A stretch of DNA of 46,251 nucleotides from Pseudomonadota bacterium (GTDB taxonomy: Bacteria > Myxococcota_A > UBA9042 > GCA-2863065): the NCBI GenBank assembly GCA_005776725.1, contig SXOO01000037.1:1-46251 (forward strand), written 5' to 3'. Under the pieces are notes generated by a model that worked only from the letters and a program-made list of their open reading frames with translations, had not been told where the DNA came from and searched no databases. Below, one piece after another: positions 35,431-42,904 of this stretch. Numbering within the stretch: position 1 is the stretch's first letter; each line of letters starts with the position of its first letter. The translations under genes were made by a program, and so were the position numbers.

Positions 35431-36138
35431 TCAGATCCCTGGGACGCTCACCTTCGGCATGTTCCCGGACATCGCGCCCCCGATCATGCCCATCGCGGCG
35501 CCGCCGACGGCGCCGAGGACCTGGTCGAGCAGGCCACCCGGGTGGAACTCGAAGCGCTCGTAGTGGATCTGCATCGACTCCACCGCGACCTCGTTGCCCT
35601 GCGTGGAGAAGTTCGGACCGTTCCACGCCGAGACGAACGCGTTGTAGAAGGTGATCCGGCCGATCTCGTTGAGGCCCAGTGCGCCGCCCAGGCCGCCGCC
35701 GGTCCCGCGCTTCAGCGCGACGACATGCACCATCTTGCGCATGGTGGGGATCGTCTCCGTGTACGTGCTCTTCATCATATCGAAGAGCAGGCCGTCACCC
35801 GCGACGAAGCCGCGCTTCAGGGTGAGGGGCTCGAACTTGGCGGCGCCGATCAGGTACTTCTGCTGGTCGTTGACGCCGATCTGGTTGACCTCGTCGACCT
35901 TGACCGAGACCTTGATGCCCTCGACGCCCGTGAACATGCCGAGGCTGAGGCCGTCGATCTCCACCATGTAGTTGAACGCTACGGAGGGGTCCCGCCGTCC
36001 GGCGCCGAAGATCGCGCTGAAAGCGGCTCCGAGCGCGGCTTTTCCTGCGCTACCCACGATGGCGCCTGCCGTGCCACCGATCGCGCCCGCGACCGAAGAG
36101 ACCGCTGAGCTGCCGAGCCCGAATCCGATCGATGCCAT
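35431..36138 (-). CDS. eCIS inner tube protein with glycine-zipper extensions at both ends
   Basis: A 235-residue tube protomer. The core (about 48–200) is the usual Hcp/gp19-type barrel: DPSVAFNYMVEIDGLSLGMF, then KVDEVNQIGV, FEPLTLKRGF, GRITFYNAFVSAWNGPNFST and ESMQIHYERFEF. Ordinary eCIS tubes are about 150 residues and start near the first barrel strand. Here about 47 residues precede it, with Gly21, 25, 29 and 37 in GxxxG spacing, and about 35 follow, with Gly209, 213, 217, 221 and 225 in perfect GxxxG spacing. These stretches have no charges except Lys33. GGGAGG lies seven bases upstream of ATG 36138. It follows the sheath by 46 bases. Tube identity is strong. The role of the extensions (membrane insertion, helix packing in the lumen, or cargo contact) is open. 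Confidence 0.92.
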   Translation of the reverse strand: MASIGFGLGSSAVSSVAGAIGGTAGAIVGSAGKAALGAAFSAIFGAGRRDPSVAFNYMVEIDGLSLGMFTGVEGIKVSVKVDEVNQIGVNDQQKYLIGAAKFEPLTLKRGFVAGDGLLFDMMKSTYTETIPTMRKMVHVVALKRGTGGGLGGALGLNEIGRITFYNAFVSAWNGPNFSTQGNEVAVESMQIHYERFEFHPGGLLDQVLGAVGGAAMGMIGGAMSGNMPKVSVPGI

Positions 36139-36184
36139 GTCACGCCTCCCTTATCGGCCCGCCTACTCGAGGCGGGCGTGTGTT

Positions 36185-37942
36185 TCAGCCCCCGACGGGC
36201 CCGAACTCGGCCGTCTCCTCGGATACCCGGAAGACGATGAACTCGGCCGGTCGCACCGGTGCGACACCCACCTCCACCACCACCTGGCCCGCCTCGCGGA
36301 CTTCCGGTGGGTTGGTCTCGGTATCGCACTTGACGTAGAACGCTTCCTCCGGCGTGCGGCCCTTGAAGTAGCCCGAGCGCCAGAGCTCGTTGAGGAAGTG
36401 GGACACGCTGTGCGTGATGGTCTTCCAGAGCCGCTGGTCATTCGGCTCGAAGACGACCCACTGCAGGTTCCGCTCCATCGAGCGGATGATCGCGCTGATG
36501 GTGCGGCGCACGTTGATATAGCGCGAGCCGGAGTCCGACGACGCGGTGCGCGCCCCCCAGACCCGCATGCCGCGCTTTGCGAACGTCTTCAGCGCGTTGA
36601 CGCCCTGGGCGTTCAGGTGGCCGATGTCCTCGTCGGCTAGGAGCACGCTGAGGTCAACGATCCCCTCGAGCTCTTCGTTGGCGGGTGCGCGGTGCACGCC
36701 CTCTTTCGCGTCGCACCGGGCGTAGATCCCCGCGACGTGGCCCGAGGACGGGACTTCGCGTACCACTCCGTTGACCTCGGTCTTCACCCAAGGGAAGTAG
36801 AACGCGGCGTATTGCGAGTCGAACATGAGGCGCCACTGGAGCGCGTGGACGTAGTTCTTGACGTTGGGGAAGTCGAGCAGCGCGAAGCGGTTACGCATCC
36901 GCTCGGCCTGGCTCACCAGCGCTTGCTGAACGACCTCGACGTCCTTCTCCGTGCGGAAGCCCTGGCTGTGCTGGAGGCACCAGAACAGGTCCGGAACGGC
37001 CAGCAGGTCGATGTCTTCGACCGCCTCGAACGCGGCGAGGCCGTAGCGCTCGCCGGGTCCGATGTTCATGCCGACGAAGTCGTCCGGCGTGATGTTGTAG
37101 ATGCCGTCGGTGCCACCGGTGAGCGGCACGGCGTCTGTGGCGACCGGGTACCGCTGGTTCAGCGCCGACTCGTTGCGCATGTCGGTGACGCGAATCAGCT
37201 GGGACTGCGCGTTCACCACGCGGACGAAATAGTGGTCCGAGTTGGGCGCGAACGAGAGCTCCTTGAAGACCTCCTTGCGCGTTGGCGTAACCACCTCGAG
37301 CTCGAACTCGACAGGCTCGACGTACGTTGGGGCTCCCGACAGGAACTTGCGGCCGACCGGGTGGTCGATGCGCCAGTGGATCGTCTTCCCGTCGAGCTCC
37401 GTGATGGTGCGGTACTCGGCCGCGTCGTCGTCCGAGATCTTGACCACCGTCCCGCGGCGGAGGCCGTGGGTGGACTTGATTGTGGCGCTGAGGTCGCCGT
37501 CGTGCATGTCGAGCGTGAGGAACGTCTGTACCCGCGGCTCGGGGCGGCGCACCTTGACGCTGACTTCATTGCCCCACGTGCCCTCGTTGAGGGCCTCGAC
37601 CAGGATCGTGAGCTTGCCGTTCTCATCGCGGAGGCGCGCCTGGCTGGCCTTGGCGATCTCGCCACGGCCCTTGTCCGACAGGTGGCACACGCGGAGCACG
37701 TGGCACTCCTGGCCGCCGTTGTCGAAGTAACCCTTCACCGCCGTCTCGAGATAGGTGTCGACGGGCAGCCGCCCGAACACGTCCCTGAACTGCGAGGGAT
37801 CCGTGATGCGGACGGGCGTGTTCGTAGGCCCCTTCTGCGTTACGCCGACGAAGCCAACCACGCCGCTGCGCACCAGGTGGATCGGGGTGTACCGGATCTC
37901 GCGCGCGGCGGCGTATACGCCAGGAGGGCGCACTGCAGTCAT
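36185..37942 (-). CDS. eCIS contractile sheath protein
   Basis: A 585-residue sheath subunit and the first gene of the injection-system set. The N-terminus PPGVYAAAREI, then PIHLVRSGVVGFVGVTQKGP, is the canonical sheath start. The C-terminal domain is equally typical: AAFYFPWVKTEV, SGHVAGIYARCDAKEGVHRA PANE-type loop, then MERNLQWVVFEPNDQRLWKT and FLNELWRSGYFKG, ending in the strand VRPAEFIVFRVSE that augments a neighbour's sheet. About 200 residues (130–330) form the variable surface domain. ATG 37942 follows GAGG by seven bases. A longer frame to 38254 has no sheath-like sequence. Only one sheath gene is present, while Afp/PVC have three. Contraction of the polymer drives the tube outward. 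Confidence 0.96.
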   Translation of the reverse strand: MTAVRPPGVYAAAREIRYTPIHLVRSGVVGFVGVTQKGPTNTPVRITDPSQFRDVFGRLPVDTYLETAVKGYFDNGGQECHVLRVCHLSDKGRGEIAKASQARLRDENGKLTILVEALNEGTWGNEVSVKVRRPEPRVQTFLTLDMHDGDLSATIKSTHGLRRGTVVKISDDDAAEYRTITELDGKTIHWRIDHPVGRKFLSGAPTYVEPVEFELEVVTPTRKEVFKELSFAPNSDHYFVRVVNAQSQLIRVTDMRNESALNQRYPVATDAVPLTGGTDGIYNITPDDFVGMNIGPGERYGLAAFEAVEDIDLLAVPDLFWCLQHSQGFRTEKDVEVVQQALVSQAERMRNRFALLDFPNVKNYVHALQWRLMFDSQYAAFYFPWVKTEVNGVVREVPSSGHVAGIYARCDAKEGVHRAPANEELEGIVDLSVLLADEDIGHLNAQGVNALKTFAKRGMRVWGARTASSDSGSRYINVRRTISAIIRSMERNLQWVVFEPNDQRLWKTITHSVSHFLNELWRSGYFKGRTPEEAFYVKCDTETNPPEVREAGQVVVEVGVAPVRPAEFIVFRVSEETAEFGPVGG

Positions 37943-38259
37943 CGGCTGGCCTCGGTCGCCTGGGCTCCGGAGACCCCACCCGCGCGGCTCTGAGAGACGC
38001 CGGCCGGGGTCGGAACTACCCGGGACTTTAGACCCATGCTGGAGACGAAATCGGGCACGGTACGCGGATCTCCTAGGCGACGGTCGGTCGCTAGCGGGGG
38101 AAGTAGCAAGAGTCGCACCAACGGAGCGTCCCCTCAGCCGCCTCCCCACGAGCCGGGGGGAGACAGCTTGGGCACGGCGCGGCGTGCGGTCTCGAGACAA
38201 CCCGCAAGCGGAGGACAGACTAACACGTTGACGGCGGCGTGACAGCTGGCCCAAGCTCC
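37943..38259. promoter_or_regulatory. Divergent intergenic region upstream of the eCIS gene set
   Basis: These 317 bases separate the sheath gene (leftward) from the YdjM-like gene (rightward) and must hold the main injection-system promoter if the set is one operon. I find no convincing −35/−10 pair or sigma-54 motif. Two symmetric elements stand out: a perfect ten-base palindrome GTCTCGAGAC at 38189–38198, and an imperfect inverted repeat around CTAGGCGAC…GTCGCTAG near 38074–38092. Either could be an operator. Confidence 0.4.
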
Positions 38260-39303
38260 ATGGCGGTGGACAACTTTACGCTCACGCTCATGGGCCTCGC
38301 GGTCGCGTTGGGTCGGCCGGGTCGGGGCCTCCCGCGCCGGCTAGCGCTCGTCACAGCGGTCATCGCGGCCAATCTCCCGGACGTGGATCTCCTGGTGTTC
38401 CTCATCCGGGGGCAGACGGAGTTCGTCTTTCGCCACGCGACGGTCACGCACTCGGTCTTTGCGCTCGCCGTACTGCCGCTCGGGGTGGGTGCCATCGCGT
38501 GGCTCTTCACACGCGCCTCCTTCCCGCGCCTCGCGGGGCTCTCCCTGCTCTGCGTCGCCGGCCACCTCGGGCTCGACGCGCTGGGAGCGTGGGGCATCGC
38601 GCCGCTGGCGCCCATCCTGGACGTGCGGCTGGGCCTCGGCTGGCTCTACTCGACGGACTTCGTCCTGCTCGGGCTCTTCTCGCTGCCGCTGTGGGCGCCG
38701 CGGGTGGCGGGTGTAGCGCAAGACCGCGTGGCCACGCTCGCGATGGCGCTCGCCGCGTGCTGGGTCGCCGTGATGGGCGGGCTCCATGCGCTGGCCGAAG
38801 GCCGCACACGCGCCGCCGCCGCTGCTGCGGGCCTCGAGCCCCGCGACGTGGAGGTGTTTGCTTCCCCCTTCCTGCCGCTGTTCTGGAACGGGCTCGCTAG
38901 TGATGGCGAGCACTTGGCGCAGGTCCGCGTCACGCTTGCCGGCGCCTCCGAAGTCGGGGCGCTACACCACGTGAACATGCTTCATCCGGCGGTACAGGCG
39001 GCGCTCGGGACCGAGGTGGGGGCAAGATGGATGCGCTGGGCGCGTGTTCCGGCCGCGCAGGTCGTGTGCCTCACCGACCCGGTGGGAGACGCGCCGGGCA
39101 AAGTCGCGGTTCGCTTGTCGGACCGTCGTTTCGCCGATCCGTGGATGGAGAGCCCGGCGGGTACCCTTCGCTTCGAGCTCGAGTATGACCGCCGCGGGCG
39201 GCCTTTCCGAGTGCTGGGCCACGCGTGGGCCACCGCGTGGACGGGCACGGGTGATCCGGAGCCGGGTGGTTGCAAGGACGCGCCTACCGCCGCTCGCCGT
39301 TGA
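38260..39303 (+). CDS. YdjM-like inner-membrane protein (metal-dependent hydrolase family, DUF457)
   Basis: A 347-residue protein with five hydrophobic helices in the first 200 residues and a soluble C-terminal domain. The N-terminal FTLTLMGLAVALGR and the following AANLPDVDLLVFL, then HATVTHSVFALAVLPLG fit the YdjM/LexA-controlled membrane hydrolase family. In relatives the first motif is DxxTHxxxG; here the His is Leu, while the DVD aspartates and the HATVTHS histidines remain. The C-terminal 110 residues (ALHHVNMLHPAVQAAL, VCLTDPVGDAPGKVAV) look periplasmic. ATG 38260 is preferred to the GTG at 38239 because family proteins begin just before this motif; neither has a good ribosome site. 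It converges on the repeat-protein gene with a 12-base gap. Role unknown. Confidence 0.7.
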   Translation: MAVDNFTLTLMGLAVALGRPGRGLPRRLALVTAVIAANLPDVDLLVFLIRGQTEFVFRHATVTHSVFALAVLPLGVGAIAWLFTRASFPRLAGLSLLCVAGHLGLDALGAWGIAPLAPILDVRLGLGWLYSTDFVLLGLFSLPLWAPRVAGVAQDRVATLAMALAACWVAVMGGLHALAEGRTRAAAAAAGLEPRDVEVFASPFLPLFWNGLASDGEHLAQVRVTLAGASEVGALHHVNMLHPAVQAALGTEVGARWMRWARVPAAQVVCLTDPVGDAPGKVAVRLSDRRFADPWMESPAGTLRFELEYDRRGRPFRVLGHAWATAWTGTGDPEPGGCKDAPTAARR

Positions 39304-39315
39304 AGCCGCTCGGCC

Positions 39316-41964
39316 TCAGCGACGTGGCCGCCAGTCCGCCGGGAGCTCCGGGACGTCGTCCTCGCCCACCACAGGTCGCTCGCTAGCGACGCGCGGAGTG
39401 AGCGTTCTCTCCGGCTTCGGCGAGGAGACCTCGGTCACGCGCTTGATGGGCGTTACCGTCCGCTCTGGATCCCCTAGTCTGGGCGTGTAGGTCCGCGCTG
39501 GCGCGGGCGCGTCCTGCGCCGCGATCCTCGGCGTGTGTGCGCGCGGCTCGCGGGGAGCCACCGGCTTCGCCTCGGGCGCGAGGATTCTTTGCGGTTCCGG
39601 TTGCGGCGCGTCCACCGGACGCGGCGGTCGCGTTGATGTACGGGGCGGAGAGGTGACCGACCCGTCGCTCGGCGGCCGCGATGAGGTGCTCGGGACCGGT
39701 GCCGGGGCGCCTAGCCCCGAGGCCGTTCGGGCGGGGGCGGCGGCCGCGCGCCCGGGGGGCATCGTGACGCTACGTTTCGGACCGGAGTCCTGCCCGCGTG
39801 CTTTCGGGTTCGAGAGGGCGTCGCGCGCCGAGCTGCTGAGGTTTCGTGCGCGTTCGTAGGCGGGCGTCGGCTTGGTGACGATCTCCGCCGTGACAGGCTC
39901 GACGGAGCGGCCGAAGCGCGACTGGAAGAGCGACTGGAACTCTGCCTCGGACCCCTCGTTCTCGTCGAAGGCATCCCAGTCCTGGCTCGCAGTCCGCGGC
40001 TCTTGGCGGGGCAGCCCGGCAAGTACGGGGAGCGGCACCGTCGGCTCAGGCGCCACGGGCTCGACCGAGGTCACCGCGCCCAGCGACGGCGAGCTTGGTG
40101 TTCGTCGTGGTGGGGCGTGGTCCGCCGTGAGCTCCGACCGTAGGTCGGACCACGCGGCCTCCAGCGCTGTGCTTCCGGGCGCCGGTGTGTCCAAGACCGG
40201 CGCCTCCGGGGCCAAGGCCGGCGGAACGACCAACTTGGCTTCGGGGGGCGGCAGCTCAGCAGGAGCGCGTGGGGCCGGTGACTCACTCTCCGCCGCTCGG
40301 GCTGCGAGCCCGTGTGCGTGCTCGTGGACCGGAGCGCTCCAGTCCACCGGTTCGACCCTCGACGGAGCTCTCGACGGGCGAGGAGCCTGTGCGGGCGCAG
40401 CGGCCGCGCCCGAGTGGCCGGCCGTCCGCTCTGGCTCCGGAACGACCGGCTGACTCGGGCTTGGCTCTTCGTCCTCGACCGGTCCGGCGGCTTCGGGCGC
40501 GGGCTGCGCGGCGAAATCTTCGTGCGCGACACGAGTACTGGCTCCGGCTGACTGCTCCGGGACTGCTTCTGCGACTGGCTGTGCGACTGGCTGTGCGACT
40601 GGCTGTGCGACTGGCTCTGCGACTGGCTCTGCGACCGGCTGTGCGACTGGCTCTGCGACTGGCGCTGCAACTGGCGCTGCGACGGGCTGTGCGACTGGCG
40701 CTGCGACTGGCTCTGCGACTGCCTCCGCGACTGGCTCTGCGACGGGCTCTGCGACTGGCGCTGCGACAGGCGCTGCGACTGGCGCTGCGACTGGCTCTGC
40801 GACTGGCTCTGCGACCGGACGAGCGGCGGGCTGTTCGCTGGAGATTGGAGCAGCGACTGGCTCTGCGACAGGCTCTGCGACTGGCGCTGCGACTGGCTCT
40901 GCGACAGGCTCTGCGACTGGCGCTGCGACTGGCTCTGCGACTGGCGCTGCGACAGGCGCTGCGACTGGCTCTGCGACTGGCTCTGCGACCGGACGAGCGG
41001 CGGGCTGTTCGCTGGAGATTGGAGCAGCGACTGGAGCTGCGTCTCCAGCTGAGGGCTCGCGGCCCGGCTCCTCGTCTGCGACCGGACGAGCGGCCTCTGC
41101 TGCGGGCGCAGACGCCGTCTCTGCCGCAGCGTCTTCGTGGCCGTAGTAGAGCGGCGCGGCCGGCTGGCCGTACGCAGTTGCCCCCTCACCCGACAGAGAG
41201 CTTGCAGTGGCGTCCGCGCGTTCCTGTGGCCTATGGGAGCCCGTGGAGGCCGCGCCTTCGCCGCTTGCGGCGGCGTCCGATGCTCGCTCACCGGGCGCGT
41301 GGCTCCCCGCGCTGGGCTGAGAGTGCTCGGCTGCTGGGGGAGCGACCCCGCCCCCCCTCTCGAATTCGATCGGCGTCAGGCTCCGCCCGCCATCCACCCA
41401 CGCCGCGCGCGCGGTAGGGGGCTCGATGCGAGCCTCCAGGACCGGAGTGACTTCCTCTTCCTCGGTTTCGAAGCCCAGCTCTGCGTCCGGGGCCTCCACC
41501 GTAGGCGTGGCCCGGGTGACCACCGCAGGAGCCGCTGGCGCTCCGGGCGTGGCAGCCTCGCGCGGCAAGGGCTCGACTGCAACAGCAGGCTTCGGTGGCG
41601 CCGTGGGAACCACCGAGGCTGGGTGAGACGAATGATGCGCTCCAGGCTGCCCCTCAGGAGGCTCGGTGGTGATGCGCTGGGCGTGTGGGACCTGAGGAAC
41701 GGCTGCCGATGCGAGGGGGACTCCCCGCCAGTCCTGTGCCTCGGCGTGTGGCGCCGCCGGCTTGGTGGCGGGCGGCGGCCTTGTGGGCCGTGGTCGCGCG
41801 CCACCACCAGGGACCGGGGCCTCGAAGTCCTCCCACCAGGGAGAACGGGCGTCCAGAGTGGCGCCGCCGGTGACTGGGCGCGGGTACAGCTCTTCGCCGC
41901 ACGTTGCGCAGAAGCGCGAGTCGTTCTTTGGGCTCTGCTCGGTTCCGCAGCGGTTGCAGGTCAT
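39316..41964 (-). CDS. Zinc-ribbon protein with long VA(E/A/Q)P tetrapeptide-repeat tract
   Basis: An 882-residue protein with one small ordered element, an N-terminal zinc ribbon (CNRCGTEQSPKNDSRFCATC, Cys 3, 6, 19, 22). The rest is low-complexity, rich in Pro, Ala, Glu and Val. Around the middle lie some forty copies of a four-residue unit VA(E/A/Q)P, interrupted twice by ISSEQPAARP exactly 58 residues apart. The C-terminal third has Thr-Pro-rich RTxTP-like segments (ERTVTPIK, ERTLTPRV), possible kinase targets. There is no signal peptide or membrane helix. ATG 41964 follows AAGGAAG and begins at the zinc ribbon; a longer frame to 42069 does not look coding. PVA-repeat tracts often act as stiff spacers. 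Function unknown. Confidence 0.75.
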   Translation of the reverse strand: MTCNRCGTEQSPKNDSRFCATCGEELYPRPVTGGATLDARSPWWEDFEAPVPGGGARPRPTRPPPATKPAAPHAEAQDWRGVPLASAAVPQVPHAQRITTEPPEGQPGAHHSSHPASVVPTAPPKPAVAVEPLPREAATPGAPAAPAVVTRATPTVEAPDAELGFETEEEEVTPVLEARIEPPTARAAWVDGGRSLTPIEFERGGGVAPPAAEHSQPSAGSHAPGERASDAAASGEGAASTGSHRPQERADATASSLSGEGATAYGQPAAPLYYGHEDAAAETASAPAAEAARPVADEEPGREPSAGDAAPVAAPISSEQPAARPVAEPVAEPVAAPVAAPVAEPVAAPVAEPVAEPVAAPVAEPVAEPVAAPISSEQPAARPVAEPVAEPVAAPVAAPVAAPVAEPVAEPVAEAVAEPVAAPVAQPVAAPVAAPVAEPVAQPVAEPVAEPVAQPVAQPVAQPVAEAVPEQSAGASTRVAHEDFAAQPAPEAAGPVEDEEPSPSQPVVPEPERTAGHSGAAAAPAQAPRPSRAPSRVEPVDWSAPVHEHAHGLAARAAESESPAPRAPAELPPPEAKLVVPPALAPEAPVLDTPAPGSTALEAAWSDLRSELTADHAPPRRTPSSPSLGAVTSVEPVAPEPTVPLPVLAGLPRQEPRTASQDWDAFDENEGSEAEFQSLFQSRFGRSVEPVTAEIVTKPTPAYERARNLSSSARDALSNPKARGQDSGPKRSVTMPPGRAAAAPARTASGLGAPAPVPSTSSRPPSDGSVTSPPRTSTRPPRPVDAPQPEPQRILAPEAKPVAPREPRAHTPRIAAQDAPAPARTYTPRLGDPERTVTPIKRVTEVSSPKPERTLTPRVASERPVVGEDDVPELPADWRPRR
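40571..41040. repeat. Degenerate 12-base tandem repeat with an internal 174-base duplication
   Basis: On the plus strand the unit reads GCGACTGGCTCT with variants at three or four positions; on the coding (minus) strand each unit gives one VA(E/A/Q)P tetrapeptide. A segment that includes GCGACCGGACGAGCGG recurs at 40811 and 40985, an offset of 174 bases (58 codons), so a larger block was duplicated after the small repeats arose. All changes keep the frame. Confidence 0.9.
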
Positions 41965-42288
41965 GCGCTTCCTTGACGATGCGGGGAGCCCGAGCGCCTG
42001 AGCGCCCGGAGCGCCCCCGGCCGGCGGGTTCGCCCCGTGTCTGCTTCCAGAGTGCCTCGCATGGGCCATACATAGCCCCGGATCCCAATCCCATCAACTC
42101 GGCGCACACCTGCGTCGCGAGCGGCTCGGGTATGGACGTGCTGGCGCGGCGTGTTTATGGTGCGCCGCTCGGCACGCCGGTGTGCGTGCCAACGGGATCG
42201 TCCTGGGCGATCGCCCCTCCGCCGTTCGATCGGCTGGGCGCGGTACCCGTCCGATCTCCACCACCATCCACAAGGAGCTCTTCATCCG
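41965..42288. other. Divergent intergenic region between the repeat-protein and cyclophilin genes
   Basis: These 324 bases contain the leftward promoter described separately (42069–42097). For the rightward cyclophilin gene, AAGGAG at 42272–42277 is the likely ribosome site, and I see no convincing promoter. Open frames running through the region are out-of-family extensions of the two flanking genes. Confidence 0.5.
42069..42097 (-). promoter_or_regulatory. Sigma-70-type promoter for the zinc-ribbon repeat gene
   Basis: Reading the minus strand, TTGATG (42097–42092) and TATGTA (42074–42069) are separated by exactly 17 bases. Both boxes are close to consensus and unusually AT-rich for this DNA. 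Transcription would start near 42062, about 100 bases before the ATG at 41964. Confidence 0.5.
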
Positions 42289-42840
42289 ATGCGTCTCATG
42301 CTTTCGCTCGCCGTGCTGTTCGCGTCCGCCGTCCTCGCTGTTGACGCCCGCGCCGAAGGACCCAAGGTCAAGATCGAGACCTCCCACGGCGAAATCATCG
42401 TGGAGCTGAACCCCGAGAAGGCTCCGATCTCGGTCGCCAACTTCCTGCAGTACGTGAACGACAAGTTCTACGACGGGACCGTTTTCCACCGTGTCATCAA
42501 GGGGTTCATGATCCAAGGCGGCGGTTTCACGGCCGACCTGAAGCAGAAGCCCACCCGCCCGCCCATCAAGCTCGAAGCGCGTAACGGCCTCTCGAACCTC
42601 AAGGGCACCATCGCGATGGCTCGCACGATGCAGCAGGACAGCGCAACGGCGCAGTTCTTCCTGAACCACGTCGACAATCCGAACCTCGATGCTCACGGCG
42701 GCGGTTATGCCGTCTTTGGGAAGGTGGTCTCGGGCATGGATGTAGTTGAGAAGATCGCCGCGGTGGCCACGTCCACGCAGTCCGGCATGAGGGACGTGCC
42801 TGCCGCCGCTGTCACCATTAAGTCCATTCGCAAGCTCTGA
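42289..42840 (+). CDS. Exported cyclophilin-type peptidyl-prolyl cis-trans isomerase
   Basis: A 183-residue proline isomerase that assists folding in the periplasm. The first 22 residues are a Sec signal peptide ending in VDARA before EGPKVKIET. The cyclophilin core is complete: FYDGTVFHRVIKGFMIQGGG with the catalytic Arg, IAMART, SATAQFFLN, and GGGYAVFGKV. The Trp that gives human cyclophilin its cyclosporin sensitivity is absent, as in bacterial PpiA/PpiB. ATG 42289 is chosen because it begins the signal peptide and has AAGGAG eleven bases upstream; a frame from 42151 adds no recognisable sequence. It converges on the diguanylate cyclase gene with a 64-base gap. Confidence 0.95.
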   Translation: MRLMLSLAVLFASAVLAVDARAEGPKVKIETSHGEIIVELNPEKAPISVANFLQYVNDKFYDGTVFHRVIKGFMIQGGGFTADLKQKPTRPPIKLEARNGLSNLKGTIAMARTMQQDSATAQFFLNHVDNPNLDAHGGGYAVFGKVVSGMDVVEKIAAVATSTQSGMRDVPAAAVTIKSIRKL

Positions 42841-42904
42841 TCGGCGGGCGGCGGCCGTTAGCTAGCCCAGCGCGCAGCCTGCCCGGAGGGGGTGGGCGCG
42901 TCGT

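Noticed and set aside
22294..37942. Contractile tail genes read as a prophage or a type VI secretion system
   Set aside because: No capsid, terminase, integrase, portal or lysis genes, and no TssJLM membrane complex, TssBC pair or ClpV. The LysM, gpJ and gpI types are those of eCIS.
36692..37993. A 433-codon plus-strand open frame in the sheath gene
   Set aside because: Antisense to the sheath, whose protein is unmistakable; no motif in the shadow.
40571..41040. Regular short repeats considered as a CRISPR array
   Set aside because: Units are 12 bases, contiguous, without unique spacers, and in frame with a protein repeat.
40185..41417. A plus-strand frame of repeating LALRLALR sequence, resembling an amphipathic repeat protein
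   Set aside because: It is the complement of the VA(E/A/Q)P repeat. The minus-strand frame has a zinc ribbon, a good ribosome site and a promoter, while this one has none.
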